A stretch of 64,000 bases of DNA from Medicago truncatula (lineage: Eukaryota; Streptophyta; Magnoliopsida; Fabales; Fabaceae): assembly GCF_003473485.1 (NCBI RefSeq), contig NC_053045.1, positions 47,658,494 to 47,722,493 of the forward strand, in the 5' to 3' direction. The notes beneath the pieces were generated by a model. It did no database searches and was not told where the DNA came from. It saw only the letters and a list, made by a program, of their open reading frames with translations. The stretch's first letter is position 1, and the number at the start of each line of letters is the position of its first letter. Below are positions 10,444 to 24,100 of this stretch, one piece after another. Both the position numbers and the translations under genes were made by a program.

Positions 10444-12717
10444 TTAATCCCAACTAATCGAAATTGGGCTTCCAACCACGTTCTTTCCATTAGTCCATTC
10501 CAATCTTCCAAAACCATTCAACTTCTGAGGGGTTGAACCCGAAGAAGTAAACGTTACAGTAAAACTTTTCTTCTCATTTGCTTTGAAACTTAACTCTTCA
10601 GGCTCAACCGTTATTTTCACATTCTTTGAATCCGATGTTACAGAAGCTTTGTATGTTCCTGCGGGTCCCACGTTTGTGAGGATTCTCGTGTGTTTGACTA
10701 CGTTGGCCCCACCCATGGTATCAAAAACAACCGCAAAAGAAGGGTAATTAAGATCAGACACACTGTATTTTTTACCCGCGTCACACTGGAATTTTCTTCT
10801 TGCTAAAGATGTGATTTGTGTTGCTGTATAGTTTAAAGCACAAAGGAAACCTAGATAATCATCTGCAGTTAAATCATAAACCAAACCAGGATTAAGGGCT
10901 GCAACAGGGTCCACGTGTCCTGATCCATGATCAAACGGTGTAGAAGATTTTCCAGTTGCACTATCTTGCAATTTGTTACCGTTTTTGTAAGCTATATAAG
11001 CTGTTGTCATAAGAGCTGATCTAACAGCGGCTGGGCTCCAATCAGGATGAGCCGATTTGATCAAAGCAGCTAAACCACTCACATGAGGGCAGGACATGGA
11101 TGTTCCAGAGATAATGTTAAAATCTACACGTCTCTCATCAACGGCTAAGCCAGTGGGACCTACTGCCTTCGACCACCCCGCTAAGATGTTGACACCTGGT
11201 GCTATTAGGTCAGGTTTCAAGATCTGTGGTGTGATCGAATTAGGTCCACGTGAGCTAAATGCCGCGACAACCGGTGAAGGCTCAACTCCAACCTTAGTTC
11301 CTTGAAACACAATCTTCACTGTTGGTTTTGCTTCGGAAAATAAGTACTTCTTGATTGCATTGCCTTCTCTTTCACCGACCGCTGTGGCCGGTAAAAGATG
11401 AGTATCTGCTACAAGCTCCTCGCCATTCGCGGCTGTGTTGCTCAGAACCATACCCAATCCTCCAGCTGCTTTCACCACAGCTCCTTTCTGAACCCTAGCA
11501 TTCATCCCACGGTCACATAGTACAATCTTCCCGGCAACCAACTCTGGAGACAAAGTTCCCGTCATACACAAATTCCCATTGGTAGCGTTAGTAGCATTCC
11601 CCGCGTAGATCAATGGTAACGGAGACTCTGGTAGAGCGTTGCCACGATAAAGCGACACACCGGAGTAGTTAAGTCCGTTACCAAGACTAACAGAAGCGGG
11701 GAAGTCACGATCAAGAGTACCAGCACCCACTGTAGTAATCCATGGAGCAACATTGGAGAGACTATAAGCACTAGGACCAGCATTTCCAGCCGAACAAGAA
11801 ACTAGAATTCCTTTCTCCATCGCAGAAAAAGCACCAATAGCTACACTGTCTCTGAAATAATCAGACATTCCACCACCAAGAGAAAGTGACAGAACATTGA
11901 CGTTGTCCGAAATGGCTTTGTCAATAGCGGCCAAAATGTCGGAACTAAAACAACCACCTTTCCAACAAACTTTATAAACAGCAACCCTAGCGCGTGTGGC
12001 CATCCCACGCGCCGTTCCCGAAGCGTAACCAAATAAGCTTGCGTCGGGAACGACTGAGCCTGCTGCTGTTGATGAGGTGTGAGTGCCGTGGCCGTCGTCG
12101 TCTCGGGGAGATTTGGACTCTGTGGTTTCATCAATAGGACCTAACATGGCTTCAACTCCCTTTGAAAAGAATCTTGCTCCTATCAACTTTTTGTTGCAAT
12201 TTGCAGCTGTGAAATTTGTACCTGATTCACACGCGCCTTTCCATGTTGTGGGTATAGGTCCAAACCCAGCATCGTTGAAGCTCTTGCTTTCAGGCCAAAC
12301 ACCGGTGTCTAAAACACCAACGACAACTTCGTTTCCTGAGCTTGACTCAGGAAACATATCTGCACTTTTATCAAGACCAAGAAACTGAGGAGTTCTTGTT
12401 GTGTGAAGCTCGTACTTCACTTCAGGTAACACCGCAAGAATGCCCGTCTGACTCTCAAGCAAACGGGCTTCCTCCGGTGTTAACCTGGTGGAGAATCCAT
12501 GGATCGCGTTTTCATAAGTATACATCATTTCAGCTGAATCAGATACAGATTGTAAAGAAGATTCATACCACAAAGTATGGTGCTCAAAACTCTCTGGCAT
12601 TTCAGATTTTGCCATGTGTACTATGTAAGTGCTCTTCAATGAAGAAGATGCATCACATAGACCCATAAACAAAACCAAGATTGCTGTAGGGAAAGATCTA
12701 TGAAATGAGAACTTCAT
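10444..12717 (-). CDS. Subtilisin-like serine protease (SBT1 / ARA12-like)
   Basis: Intron-less gene of 757 residues, the usual length of plant subtilases. The start is the ATG at 12717, which exposes a signal peptide (MKFSFHRSFPTAILVLFMGL); the frame upstream reaches only a GTG. Domains in order: signal peptide 1-26, inhibitor I9 prodomain about 29-106, peptidase S8 with Asp137 (VLDTGVWPES), His210 (DGHGTHTSS), oxyanion Asn312 (SAGNAGP) and Ser540 (SGTSMSCPHVSG), a PA insertion about 350-465, and a C-terminal fibronectin-III-like domain. All catalytic residues are present, so an active secreted protease is expected, probably apoplastic. Overall sequence is close to Arabidopsis SBT1.7 (ARA12), which acts in seed-coat mucilage; the exact orthology is inference. 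A TTATATTAT promoter-like stretch lies about 85 bp upstream of the ATG. Confidence 0.97.
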   Translation of the reverse strand: MKFSFHRSFPTAILVLFMGLCDASSSLKSTYIVHMAKSEMPESFEHHTLWYESSLQSVSDSAEMMYTYENAIHGFSTRLTPEEARLLESQTGILAVLPEVKYELHTTRTPQFLGLDKSADMFPESSSGNEVVVGVLDTGVWPESKSFNDAGFGPIPTTWKGACESGTNFTAANCNKKLIGARFFSKGVEAMLGPIDETTESKSPRDDDGHGTHTSSTAAGSVVPDASLFGYASGTARGMATRARVAVYKVCWKGGCFSSDILAAIDKAISDNVNVLSLSLGGGMSDYFRDSVAIGAFSAMEKGILVSCSAGNAGPSAYSLSNVAPWITTVGAGTLDRDFPASVSLGNGLNYSGVSLYRGNALPESPLPLIYAGNATNATNGNLCMTGTLSPELVAGKIVLCDRGMNARVQKGAVVKAAGGLGMVLSNTAANGEELVADTHLLPATAVGEREGNAIKKYLFSEAKPTVKIVFQGTKVGVEPSPVVAAFSSRGPNSITPQILKPDLIAPGVNILAGWSKAVGPTGLAVDERRVDFNIISGTSMSCPHVSGLAALIKSAHPDWSPAAVRSALMTTAYIAYKNGNKLQDSATGKSSTPFDHGSGHVDPVAALNPGLVYDLTADDYLGFLCALNYTATQITSLARRKFQCDAGKKYSVSDLNYPSFAVVFDTMGGANVVKHTRILTNVGPAGTYKASVTSDSKNVKITVEPEELSFKANEKKSFTVTFTSSGSTPQKLNGFGRLEWTNGKNVVGSPISISWD

Positions 12718-15700
12718 GGTTAGGATAGGATATTTTTTTTTTCTCACCCTCTTGATTTTGGAATGAGATTGGGTGAGGGTAGAGAATGGATTAATGGATA
12801 ATATAACACTACTACTTTAGTGAAAGCAGTATTTTAATGCAGAGTTTTGTAACTTTTGTTCCTACCAAAGTGTGAAAAAAGGTAAGATAACAGCGGTGGG
12901 TGGTTGTTTGATTCTTAGAAATAATTGCGTTAAGACAAAAGATGAAGAAAGAGAGAGAGAGAGTGGAGAAAGTGGAAGTAACGATGGCACTTATCTAACT
13001 TTGTTGATTTAATTCAATATATTTGATTTTGATTGCTTCACTTCATTTCACATGTGAAGAGTGTACGTATATATCCGTTGTAACTTGTAACAAGTGCGTG
13101 ACTTATTTTCTTTCTATGTTTCTTTTTCTGATTTTACTGAAAAAACATAAGTTATTTTAGGCTTTTTAACACGACAATGGTACAGGCGTTGTGTCACATA
13201 ATCACGTTCCCAAACGTTATTTCATACACCAATTTTTTACCTACTATCTTGAATTAATAAAGTTGAACTCTCAAGTCTCAACTGTGTCTCTTTGTTTGTT
13301 GATATTTTATATTAAAAATTATAAATGGTGCATGCTTAGTGTACGTGTTAAAGAAATTAAAGAGATAAGGTTGAAGCCGCAAAAGAAATTGTAAAATACG
13401 CATTGCGATTCACGGGTATTTATATGTAGTGGACATTAGACAATCCTCCCTTAACCTTATTAAATGAGAAAGATTTTAATTTTGGAGCTACTTGTTTTTC
13501 AGTACATGCCAACTAACTGAGTCTATTTTTTGTTCAACTTTTTTGCTTATTTAGCTATGATATGAAACTGACGGTCATTGGTATTGTACGAAAATGAAGA
13601 ATTCATGTTCACGGGCTTTATTACTTTCTTTTTTATATAAATACATGGACTTTATTTGTGTTGTGAAATGTGAATTTGGAAATATACTCACCTTTAATCA
13701 GTAGCATATCTATGACGATAGATTACGCGTACAAGTTATTTTCACTTCAGTGCGTATCCAAGACACTGCATAGTATAGTGCATATCCACGTCTATCAATT
13801 TTTGGGCATAAAAAAACTCTAGCAATGACTAATTACGCCATTGAGTGTCATTGTTGCCAATACAAAAGTTTAGATTATTTATATTCAAGAAGTTAAAGTT
13901 AGAAGTAAGCAACTTCAAGCCTCAAAACAAGGGACATCTAATCATAGAGAAATGCTAATTATAGCAAAAATACAATCACAGACACTTCTAGAATGATTTG
14001 GAACTCATTCTTGAATAGTGGTGTTTGGTCGAAGTCCACATCATTGATACGTATAATGTAAATGTATCTATAAACATTTTAACATTCAAGTTAGTATCTT
14101 TTCGAGATGAGATTAGGTTTAAAATGAATCATAACATGAGGGGTGGGGTATGATATTGGGTTTAGGCAGGCCTTAAAAGTCCTGCCCATAGCATTTCATT
14201 TGTCGCTATTGTAAGGCTCTTTTAAAAGATTTATTTATCCCTTTTTTTAGATAAGCACACGTTTATCCATATATATAAGACTCAACAAATTTTTATATAT
14301 ATTTAATATTATTTATTCAAAATAAAATATAATCCGGAACTAGGGCTACTTGGCTCTTGATTTGCCCTGCATAAATGATGATTTAGTAAAAGTTATAGGA
14401 AAATTATTCACATTAGTTAAACTATGAACTTTTCTAAGTCTTTGTAAAAAGTGTTGAAACAAATAAAAATAGAGACGGAGGTAGTATTTACCGCATTAAG
14501 TGTACGCTTCTTTTAGTTTTGAAGGGTTAAAATTGATTGTAAAGTTGTAAAATTGATTTTAACATGTTTTGATCTTTTAAATAAAAAATGAAATCCACTT
14601 AGATTGGTTTGATGATGTTGAATTGATTCTAATTGATATTAAATTTTGTAATTTTTGGCTTGTAAGATTAATTTGATATATTTTGTAATTTATTGTTCAA
14701 TCCACTTTATCATAAATAATACTCCAAATATAAATTATTTTACATTCAACTCACATTTTAACCAAAATTTATTCATTTAAGATCAATTTATGTTACCTCG
14801 AAACTAAACACACACAAACCTTGTCTTAACTCAGCGAAATCACCTTAGAGTGCAATCACAAAAATGATTTTACGCATAATGTATTAATAATAAAAATGAA
14901 ACAAACTTTTATTCATAAACTAGTTACAAACACGGGTTTAATAACGTATTCGATAAAAAAATTCTTTGAAAGAAAAGATGTTAAAACGACAGAACATTGT
15001 GATTCATCATAAAATATGTATGGGCTGATTAAGAGAGCATATAATCAGTTTATGAGATTAGGAATTGACATAATATTTATGATGAAAACAATTGGAATCA
15101 ATAAATGAACCAATGATGTGTGAATTTACATATTATCCAAAATTATAAAAAAGAGTGTTGTTGTTATAGAGTTACCAAAAAATGATTGATACCCATATTT
15201 ACATAAATGAAATCAAGCAAAGAAGTAGCATCAGTGAGTGAAGATAATCTAGTCTATGATTAGAGTTAAGGTGATATGTTGAAAGTGTGTATCATGAACA
15301 TCAAATCTTTATTAGGAAAAGAGCATGTAGAAGTTAATTAGAAGTTATATATATGTACATTTCTAAAACATTTACCAAAGCATTATAAAGATTTACCGTA
15401 GGAAAAGAGCATGTTTTATTTTGTTCAATATATTAGGAAAACAACATTAGAATTAACATGATGCTAATTGGAAACAATGAAGGAACCAACAATGTGCAGA
15501 TTAACGTTACATAATAGTCAGGTTTATAAAAGAGATTGCAAGTTTCATTGACTAACCAAAAAGGGATTTTTGCCAATATTTATACCAGACAAACTGAAAA
15601 GAACAAATGACATCCCAAAGTCAAGATAGTTTACGACTACAGTCCAAAGCGATACGTCAAAATAGTAGAAGTTCAAACAGTTCAACAACAAAGATCTACT

Positions 15701-16000
15701 TTGGAACAACTTAAATTTGCAAGTTCTTTTGTGACTTTTCGAGATCAAAGATGAGCTTACCACCTTCTTCCACCACTCGTTATCTGCAGAAATTGAACCA
15801 CTGCCCACCTAAGTAATTTTCATAACTTGCTCTATCGGCGGTAATGAGGTGACAGTTATACTGTCTCTGTGTCTGGTCATCAATGAGAGTGATTGTTTTG
15901 CGCTTTCCTTTCAGAATTGTTCTTGACACCTCGTTTGGGAAATGCTAAACGGGAAAATAACTGTAATATTAGTCTAATGTATATTTACATGGATAAGATG
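12718..16000. other. Intergenic region upstream of the subtilase
   Basis: Contains the subtilase 5' flank, a short GA microsatellite near 12952-12962, and AT-rich DNA. 14500-14815 has several AATTGATT-type degenerate repeat units similar in style to those at 5.3-6.2 kb. A short minus-strand open stretch near 15545-15808 (starting GSGSISADNEWWKKV) has no recognisable domain. No supported gene. Confidence 0.6.
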
Positions 16001-18095
16001 TGGCGCGTCATTTTTCGGAGATCAAGGCTATTTGATTAGCTTTTGACTCGCTAATTATTTCACGACTGAACATTTTATTTTTTAAGAAAAAGGTGAAAAA
16101 AGTTCAAAACACCCCATATTGAGAGATTTAGGGTTCGGGGGTTTGTTATATTTAGGGAAGGTATTAGCACCCTAAATATTCATAGTACTCTACGAGAACC
16201 TCTTGATTTTATTTAATTAACGTGCTATAACTTGCTTATTATTTTTGAAAAGAAGGAATTAAACTGATAAAAATAAAGACCTAATTATCTACATTTTTTA
16301 TTGATTTGGAAGGACATGGTCCTCTGCCTACGTACCCGTGAGGGATCAAAACCTCGTAGTTCGGGGTAGAAAATGACGTTTGATTGGTTTTTATGTTTTT
16401 TATTAGTTTTGAGAAAGGTTTTAAAATGAAAAGCCAAGTGGCAAATAAGTGTTTGTTTGTGTTTTTTAATATTGAAAAAAGAGACTTTAAGTAAAGTTAA
16501 ATTGATTGAAGTTTGATTAAGAAAAGAAAATAAAAATGCGGTCACTTGATTTGGATCAAGGTTTATTATGAAAATATTTTTGTGATTTTGATTATTTGCA
16601 TGTTTTTTGTTGTTTTTTGGAATATTAAATAAAAATTAGGCTTAATTGCACTTTTTCCCCCTATAGTTTACCAATTGTGCGATTTTCCACCCCATAATTT
16701 TAAACGAGCGATTTTGCCCCCTATAGTTTTCCCCCTTTCTGATTTTATGGTCCCCGTGATGTTTAGTGCTGGTTTTTTATCAATTAATGTGTGCCACGTG
16801 TGTAATTCTATTTTTTAAAAAATAAAAAAAATCGTATTTTTCAGATTTTGAGAGAAGGAGCACGTGATTTTTCAGATTTTAAGAAGAAATATCACGTGCC
16901 TCCTTCTCTCAAAATCTGAAATACCATTTTTTTTATTTTTAAAAAAATGGAATTACACACGTGACACACATTAATTGATAAAAAAACAGACATATCAGCA
17001 CTAAATGTCATGGGGACCACAAAATCAGAAAGGGGGAAAACTATAGGGGGCAAAATCGCTCGTTTAAAACTATGGGGTGCAAAATCGCACAATTGACAAA
17101 CTATAGGGGGGAAAAGTGCAATTAAGCCTAAAAATTAAACTAACGGAGCAATAAAAATAAAAGCGCGTGGATTTTTGTAGTGACGTTGGATCACCACAAA
17201 ATCCCTAATCTATTTTTTTTGCATTTTTGGATATATCTAAGGCGGTAAAGAAATAAAATGACACACACACCCACACACTTTTCTCATTTATATTTACATT
17301 GGACCTAAATACATTCTAATTGCTGGAAAATAAATAACAATAATTAAAATGTTAAATAGAAATAAAAAAAATGCAAAAATGCTAAAAAGAAATAAAATGC
17401 AAGAAAATAAAAGAAATTGACAACCGAAGGGGCAAAAATTACCGAAGGGACTTTTCCGAAGGGACTTATTCCGAAGGGACGGAAAAAAGAGGGAGAAGAA
17501 AAGAATAGCTCGTCAACACAAGCTAAAGAGGGAGAAGAGAGAAAAGTTCTTTGACAACTCAAGAGAACTTTTGGTGTGTGAAATTGTGTGGAATGAGGGC
17601 TCTATTTATAGGTGAGAAGTTTGATGAAAAAAGGAAAATTGGTTTAATGGAAATGATGGACAATTATGTGAATTTTGAAAAAGGAATGTTAAAGTTGACA
17701 CTTTGATTTGAATTTTTTTTTTAGACCTTGGGCATTTTATTTTTGGACCTATTGACACTTTGTTTTTTTTGGACACTAATTAATTAAAAAGAAATAAAAT
17801 AAAAATAAAATAAATCTAATACGAAATAAAAATAAAAACAAATAAACTAAATTATGTAAAGAAAAATAAAATTAGAAGATGGAAAATAAAAATTATTAAA
17901 TATAAAAAAGTAACTTATCTTAAAATTAAAATTAATAAAAGATGGAAAGAAAATAAAAAAGAGAAAAGAGGGTCCGACTCGAAATCAAAAAATGAGGTAT
18001 TTTAAAATACCTCCCTGCCGAATTTTTTTTACTGAAAAATCAGAGTCGAGTGACATGTGTCAGTGGGGCCTTAGGTCAAAAATTGGGGTATGACA
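16001..18095. mobile_element. Solo LTR, Ogre/Tat-type Ty3-gypsy
   Basis: Starts TGGCGCGTCA and ends GGGGTATGACA (TG...CA), flanked by the direct pentamer AGATG at 15996-16000 and 18096-18100. No internal retroelement domains exist, so this is a solo LTR left by recombination. Internal landmarks typical of legume Ogre/Tat LTRs are GGGTTCGGGGGTTTG and GGTATTAGCACCC near 16130-16175, a TATTTATA promoter box at 17603-17610, and the CCTTAGGTCAAAAATTGGGG end. It contains a nested MITE (16639-17128), so the original LTR was about 1.6 kb. The internal strand cannot be fixed by coding sequence, but the promoter box points to the plus strand. Confidence 0.8.
16639..17128. mobile_element. Mutator-like foldback MITE nested in the LTR
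   Basis: Ends are GGCTTAATTGCAC and GTGCAATTAAGCC, and the two halves are complementary almost throughout; the CCCCCTATAGTTT-type units on the left pair with AAACTATAGGGGG on the right. The flanking 9-mer TAAAAATTA is duplicated exactly at 16630-16638 and 17129-17137. A 9-bp target duplication with long inverted repeats indicates a Mutator-like MITE. The centre carries CACGTG within a CAGATTTTGAGAGAAGGAG hairpin arm. The transcript would form a near-complete hairpin of about 240 bp per arm. Confidence 0.9.
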
Positions 18096-18100
18096 AGATG

Positions 18101-19116
18101 TATGCGAATATAGTTACATATAATTTATAAAATAAAGGTAGCATAACTGATTTTAAGCTAAAAAAAATGTAGCATGACTTCTAATTTATCTTCCTATTAT
18201 CTTCCTATAGAGTCTAGATAAATGCATGCATGTACATTATATGTACCCCGTTGACCAATTAACATTGTTGAAACAAATGGAAATTAAGCATCACTTCCGC
18301 ATGTGCATATATAGCTAGCACCATTTGACATTGATGTCTTCGAACATTTGGTGCAACTCTCATAATACAATCCAAACTAGTTAGGATTGAATTTAGTTGT
18401 TTTCCAAATAGTGATGCAGTATGTTTCCTAACACAAATTATGCACATGAAATAAAGAATAATGCAATATGTATTTTTAATTTGTGCGTAAAAAAACTCAA
18501 AGCATGTTTCTGCATAAAAAAGCAGACATTGACTAAGTTTATAAATTCAGCAATTGGCCTAACCTGAGGCAGTTTGGAAAAATCGTTGTATGAAGTACGT
18601 TGAGAAGAAGTCGAGCTCTGACTTAAGTTCTAATTGAAGCTTTGACTCTGAGCTTGAGAAGTGTTAAGGTCACGACAACAATTCAAGAAACATGGTCAAA
18701 AAACTATCAAATTGGATTGTGAATTAATAAGTTACTCTAACACTGTATTGTGAAATCATAATACAAAATTACTAAGTCTTAAACTTTTCAACAACCAGAT
18801 GATGTAGGTTGATGAGAAGCCTTAAACCTGACCAATTGTTACATATATTTGGGTTGTCATTGACTACAAAATGGAACCAAATAACCCAAGGTAAATAGAT
18901 GGTAAATGATAAAGCTACAAAGTATTTTTTCCATAGTGTTACATCAACTATATTCCCACTACATAAGAAAAGACATCTTTCAGGTCATTATCAAACTTAT
19001 ACAAAATCCTATCATCTGATGCTGACAAAATAGAAAATAATACCTTTTCTATTTAGCAATGTTTAGTTTTTTTTAATAAGAAAAAGATATGCATAGTTTG
19101 TTACGATATAAAGGTG

Positions 19117-19154
<38 letters not shown>

Positions 19155-21143
19155 CAATTATAATTTTTTTAGGCATCTATACCTTTTTTGAAGAAAAGAC
19201 ATCTACAATTTTACTTTTAATTAAAATTAAAATTTTATAAAAATTATACGCATTAGCGTAACAAAAAACAAACACACATAAAGTATTACTCTAAACGCTT
19301 ATATGTGTGTCTGTATATTTGCGAGGTTGAAGAAAAAAAAAAAAATATTTTGTATCATTAAATGATAGCCTAAATAAAAATATTTACGAGGTTGTTATGA
19401 TTAAACGATATTTAAATTAAATATATAAGTAATAAAAAGATAACAATAAATATAATTACTTTTAAAAACCGACAATAAGAGGTTTAACGAAAAATAAATT
19501 AAATTTGACAATAAAACTTTAGCATAAATATATTTTTAAATAGGGACTTATTTGTCAATTCAAAAAACAATTGTATTTCTCTCTTCTCTATTTCTCTTCT
19601 TCTTCTCTTAAATCAAACAATACTTCAAATCTAATATATTTCTCACTTCTTTCCCTCTTCTCAAATTCTCTCTCACCTATTTCTCTCTTCACAATTTCTC
19701 TTGTGAACCAAACGCACCATTAGGATGGTTTATAAATAGAATATGGGGCACCTAAGATTACATAATTTAATTTGGTGGTTTGTAATCTTTTTCTATATGG
19801 GTTAAATTACACATTGTACTCCCATTAGTAAAAAATTTGCTCATAAAAGAAACACATTCCACTCAATAGGTGAGAGGAGGTGTCTTATTGCTGCTTCAAC
19901 AGCGTTGTAACCAAACTGATTTAGCTCCAATGACGGTGCAGTACAACAACACTAAAAAATACGGGGTTGGACAACTCAACTTAAAAGGATAAGAATTTAA
20001 AGGTTTTAAATTTACATTCTGATAAAAAAAATTAATTTAACAATTAACTATTAACATTCTATCATTACCATATTTTATCATCTATAGTTGTATAGATGAA
20101 CAATATCATATACCATATGTCAAATAAAATTTGGAGAATTATTCATGTGAATAACTTTTTGTTAAACGAAATATTTGTTAAAAAAGCCCCTCCCACCTCA
20201 AAAAGAAAAACAATATTTGTTAAAATAAAATATGCAGTTTGGAAGTCGCACCTTACACCTATGACCTTTCACTTGTGAAAAAAAGTCCAGTTGAAAAATT
20301 AAAGTTAAAAGTTAATATTTTTTTAATGCAATTATGATATTTTGTAAATGTATCGAATCAAATAAGTGATTTTTTTTTACTCACTTATGTTGTTTAGGGA
20401 ATATTTTCACTTTATGCTAAAAGTTACTTCCACAGTATCAATGTCTTTTGTGTTTGAATTTCTATTTGCAAAATTTAAACTTATTTATTGTAACCTTACT
20501 TCAATAATTAGTACCTTTATGAACATTAAGATTCTTTTACTTTCAAAAAGGTTTTCTTTTTAATGCTAGCTTTCTTAGTAAGTAGTAGTATTTCTTAGAG
20601 TATTTGATTGCCTTTAAAAAATATTATTTGATAATTAATACAACAAAATTAATCACTAATAAAGATTGATTTGGATGTCCACAAATCCTAGTTCAACCGA
20701 TAAAAATATTAAAATTGCTAGATCAAACGTATGATGAGATCCGAATCCGACCACTTCATTTGATATTTCGTCTAACTACCTAAAATAAATTAATTGAGCT
20801 AGAAAGAAGTGATTATACATAGTGACAGTGATTAAGTTTCTCTTATCAATATAAATCTTTTGAATCTTCATTTTTTATAATTATAAAATAAAATAATTCA
20901 TTAAATTTTACATTAAAAAAAAAAGTGAAAAGAGAAACCGTACTGTGTTTCTTTTATAACAAAAAAAGAAACTGTATAAGTTGAATGAATATTTCGGTAG
21001 TTTAACTACTGCTACTAATGTTAGAAGGAGACTGAGTTACAGTTTTGTTTCAATTAACCACACGTGGACTTTGAAATCTGGAACTGAAAAACATCAACAA
21101 CAAAACCAAAACACCAAACACAAAAAAACTCTTCAAAACCCAA
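18101..21143. other. Intergenic region upstream of prolyl 4-hydroxylase
   Basis: AT-rich. Holds a (TA)n microsatellite at about 19120-19152, a pyrimidine-rich CTTCTCTTC stretch at 19575-19705 ending in a GAACCAAACGCACC motif that resembles a MITE end, and a possible SINE-like piece near 20670-20800. The last 200 bp before 21144 are the promoter and 5' leader of the hydroxylase. No other gene is supported. Confidence 0.55.
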
Positions 21144-24100
21144 ATGAGAATCAAAACAGTTAAATCATCAAATTGGAGCTTAAGAACAAACAAACTCACT
21201 TTCCCTTACGTATTTCTCATATGCATCTTCTTCTTCCTCGCTGGTTTCTTTGGTTCAACTCTCTTTTCTCATTCTCAGGTCTAATATAGTGTTTTTTTTC
21301 TCTCCAAATTTTTAGCAATTTTTATTTTATTTTTTGCTTCAAAATATAGAAGTTAACTTGTATCACGGACATGATCTAATACATGTCACATGTATGCACA
21401 CATGTGATTGGATTCAACTAGATCATGTGTAAGTGTTGTGTTTGGTGTTCGTGTTTGTGTGTCTGTGTAGGTGTTTTATAGGAAGTAACTCATGGGTGAT
21501 TGTTATGTTGTTTCAGGATGGAGATGGATATGGATTGAGACCGAGACCGAGGCTGCTTGATTCGACGAAGGAGACAGAATATAATTTGATGACTGCTGGG
21601 GAGTTTGGTGATGATTCCATTACATCAATTCCTTTTCAGGTGCATGATTTTGTTTCTTCCAACATTCGAGTCTTTTGCTGAATGTTGTTTTGATTGTGAA
21701 TGTTGTTGGCTTAGTGAAATTGGATTAATTCATTTTATGTTTAGATTTATGTTTAAGACAGAGTTTACCTGAAGTGTTTAGCTGAATGGGTGATTAATTT
21801 TTTTTTTCTTCCATATTTAGCACCTCTAACTTATTTGAAAGAAGACTTTAGTTGATGTTATTGCTGTAGTGTATGTGTGTTATCTTTCTTATCATGTTTT
21901 ATGTTTGAAATATTGCAATATTTATGAAGTTAGCCTGTATAATTATTGTTTAGGAGTTTGGTAAATTTTTATTTAGTAGACTTTAATGTGAATTAGTGGA
22001 AATTTGGAGTTTTGATTTGGTCTTGCTAACATTTGCCTTTAAGTCATCTACCAAAAAATATATATATTCCTTTTAAGTCACTTATTAAGGAAGAAAAAAT
22101 TAGAAGTTGAGTTAAAAAAAACAATTTTGATTTAGTAGATTTTGATGTGAATGAAATTTGGAATTTGTTGTTAGGGTGCGTTTGGCCCTACTTTTTTGAG
22201 GTCTAAAAGCTACTTTGATAATAAAGTTGAAAAATTATCTTTGAGGTTAAAGTTAAAGTTGTTTGGTATTTGTTGTTTTTTCCAACTTAATTAGTACTTT
22301 TAAGTCAAAATTTGTTTGGTAAAATATTTTTAAAAGAGCTTTGAGATTTTATTACAAATTATCATAAATAAAATTAGAAGTTTTGTGTTGAAAATAACCA
22401 TTTTTAAACTTTCAGGAATTGAATACAACACTTTCAAAACAATATTTCTATATTTGGTTCTTGGGAGCTTGTTAACCTTTGCATGCGTTAATTGATTAAA
22501 GATCAGTGTTATGTGCACATTCTAATGGAGGTTTTACTTCAAATTAATTCTGGTGAATGACGAAGTGGTGGAAACATATGTTGATGTGAATGAGCGGATA
22601 TTTGAAATTGGTTATTGTGTTTTGACTCTCAATAAAACAATATCTGTTGTCTGTATTTTTTAGGTTTTGAGCTGGAAGCCACGAGCTCTGTATTTTCCTA
22701 ATTTTGCAACTGCTGAACAATGTGAAAACATAGTTTCTGTGGCAAAGGCCGGACTCAAACCATCATCATTGGCTTTGCGTAAGGGAGAAACTACGGAGAA
22801 TACCAAGGGAATTAGAACAAGGTATTGTGTGGGTGAGTTATTATGAACTGGACTATGTAAGAATTGTTAACTGCGTGGTTTCATCATAGACCCGACAAAA
22901 TCAAATGGTTAACTTTATCTCTTTATCGTAAACTTCACAAAAAAGTATGTACCATTTGTTCAAGTTAAAAGTTTCTAGAAAGAATATACTGTTGGAATTT
23001 GGAAGGACAAAGTAGCAAGTTTATATAAAATGTGAGGTATCATTATAGGATAACTAGTTGAAAGATTCTTAGCTTGTCTAAAGTTTATGATATATTTCTG
23101 TTGATATTATAATGAATCTGACAGAGATTTTCGGCATTTCAGAAATTAAGCTGCAGTCAATTTGATTCCCCTGTACAGTTTGCCTAAATTCGACATTATG
23201 TTACATTTCTTTAATTTCATATTAACTTTTGTATTATTTTTTGTTTAAACAGCTCTGGTGTGTTTCTTAGTGCTTCTAGGGATAAAACAAAGACTTTAGA
23301 GGCCATTGAGGAGAAAATTGCGAGAGCAACAATGATTCCTAGGAGTCATGGAGAGGTAATATCCATTTTCAGCTCGCCCTCTCTCTGCAGAAAAGGCATC
23401 CTGTATGACCTTGACAATCTAATGTGCTAAAGATATTTCTCTTATGTTTTACTAGTTTGCTGTTTGCATTTCTATCTTTGATAAATGCTGTTATGATGTC
23501 ATTGTTTTCTCTGTGTAGCAAAATTGGTGGGATCACATCTTGACTTGTGACTTGTTAAAATAAAAGTTAGAGTTATCATCAAATTTTATTTAACCTAAGA
23601 AAATTTAAAAACAAAAAAAATATTATCAACGAAAACTATGACCAGATTCAAGAGATAAATTATCCACAGACCAGGGCATGAACTTAATCCTATAGCTTTC
23701 CTATTATACACACAAGCCGTTACTTGTAGACTTGTAGTTATGCAAAATAAGCAACCTTAAATACTTATACTTTTTCTAAAAAGTGAAAAACATACAAGAC
23801 TTTAATTTTAGCTAATGGTCTTATGTATCTTAATGGGAATCGAAGTCACATAATTCCTTACAGGAATATTTGTTCTTTGATTGATTAAAAAAAACTTTAG
23901 TACGGTAGAAAGGCTTGATTGTTGAGGATGCTACTTTGGATGATGTACTGCATTTGTTCAGCCATTTTCCTCATCTCAGCTTTGAGGGCAAGGCCGGTCT
24001 TCCAGGGATAGGAAGTGGTAGAGTACTTGAGAAAGGACTTCATGTAACGTTTCAAAAAGGTAGTGGATCAGATATCAGCCTGACAGCCTCAAACCATGGG

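Noticed and set aside
15545..15808. Open stretch starting GSGSISADNEWWKKV
   Set aside because: The start resembles a SANT-like or transposon-associated peptide but the rest has no match I can recall, and no flanking exon was found. Left uncalled.
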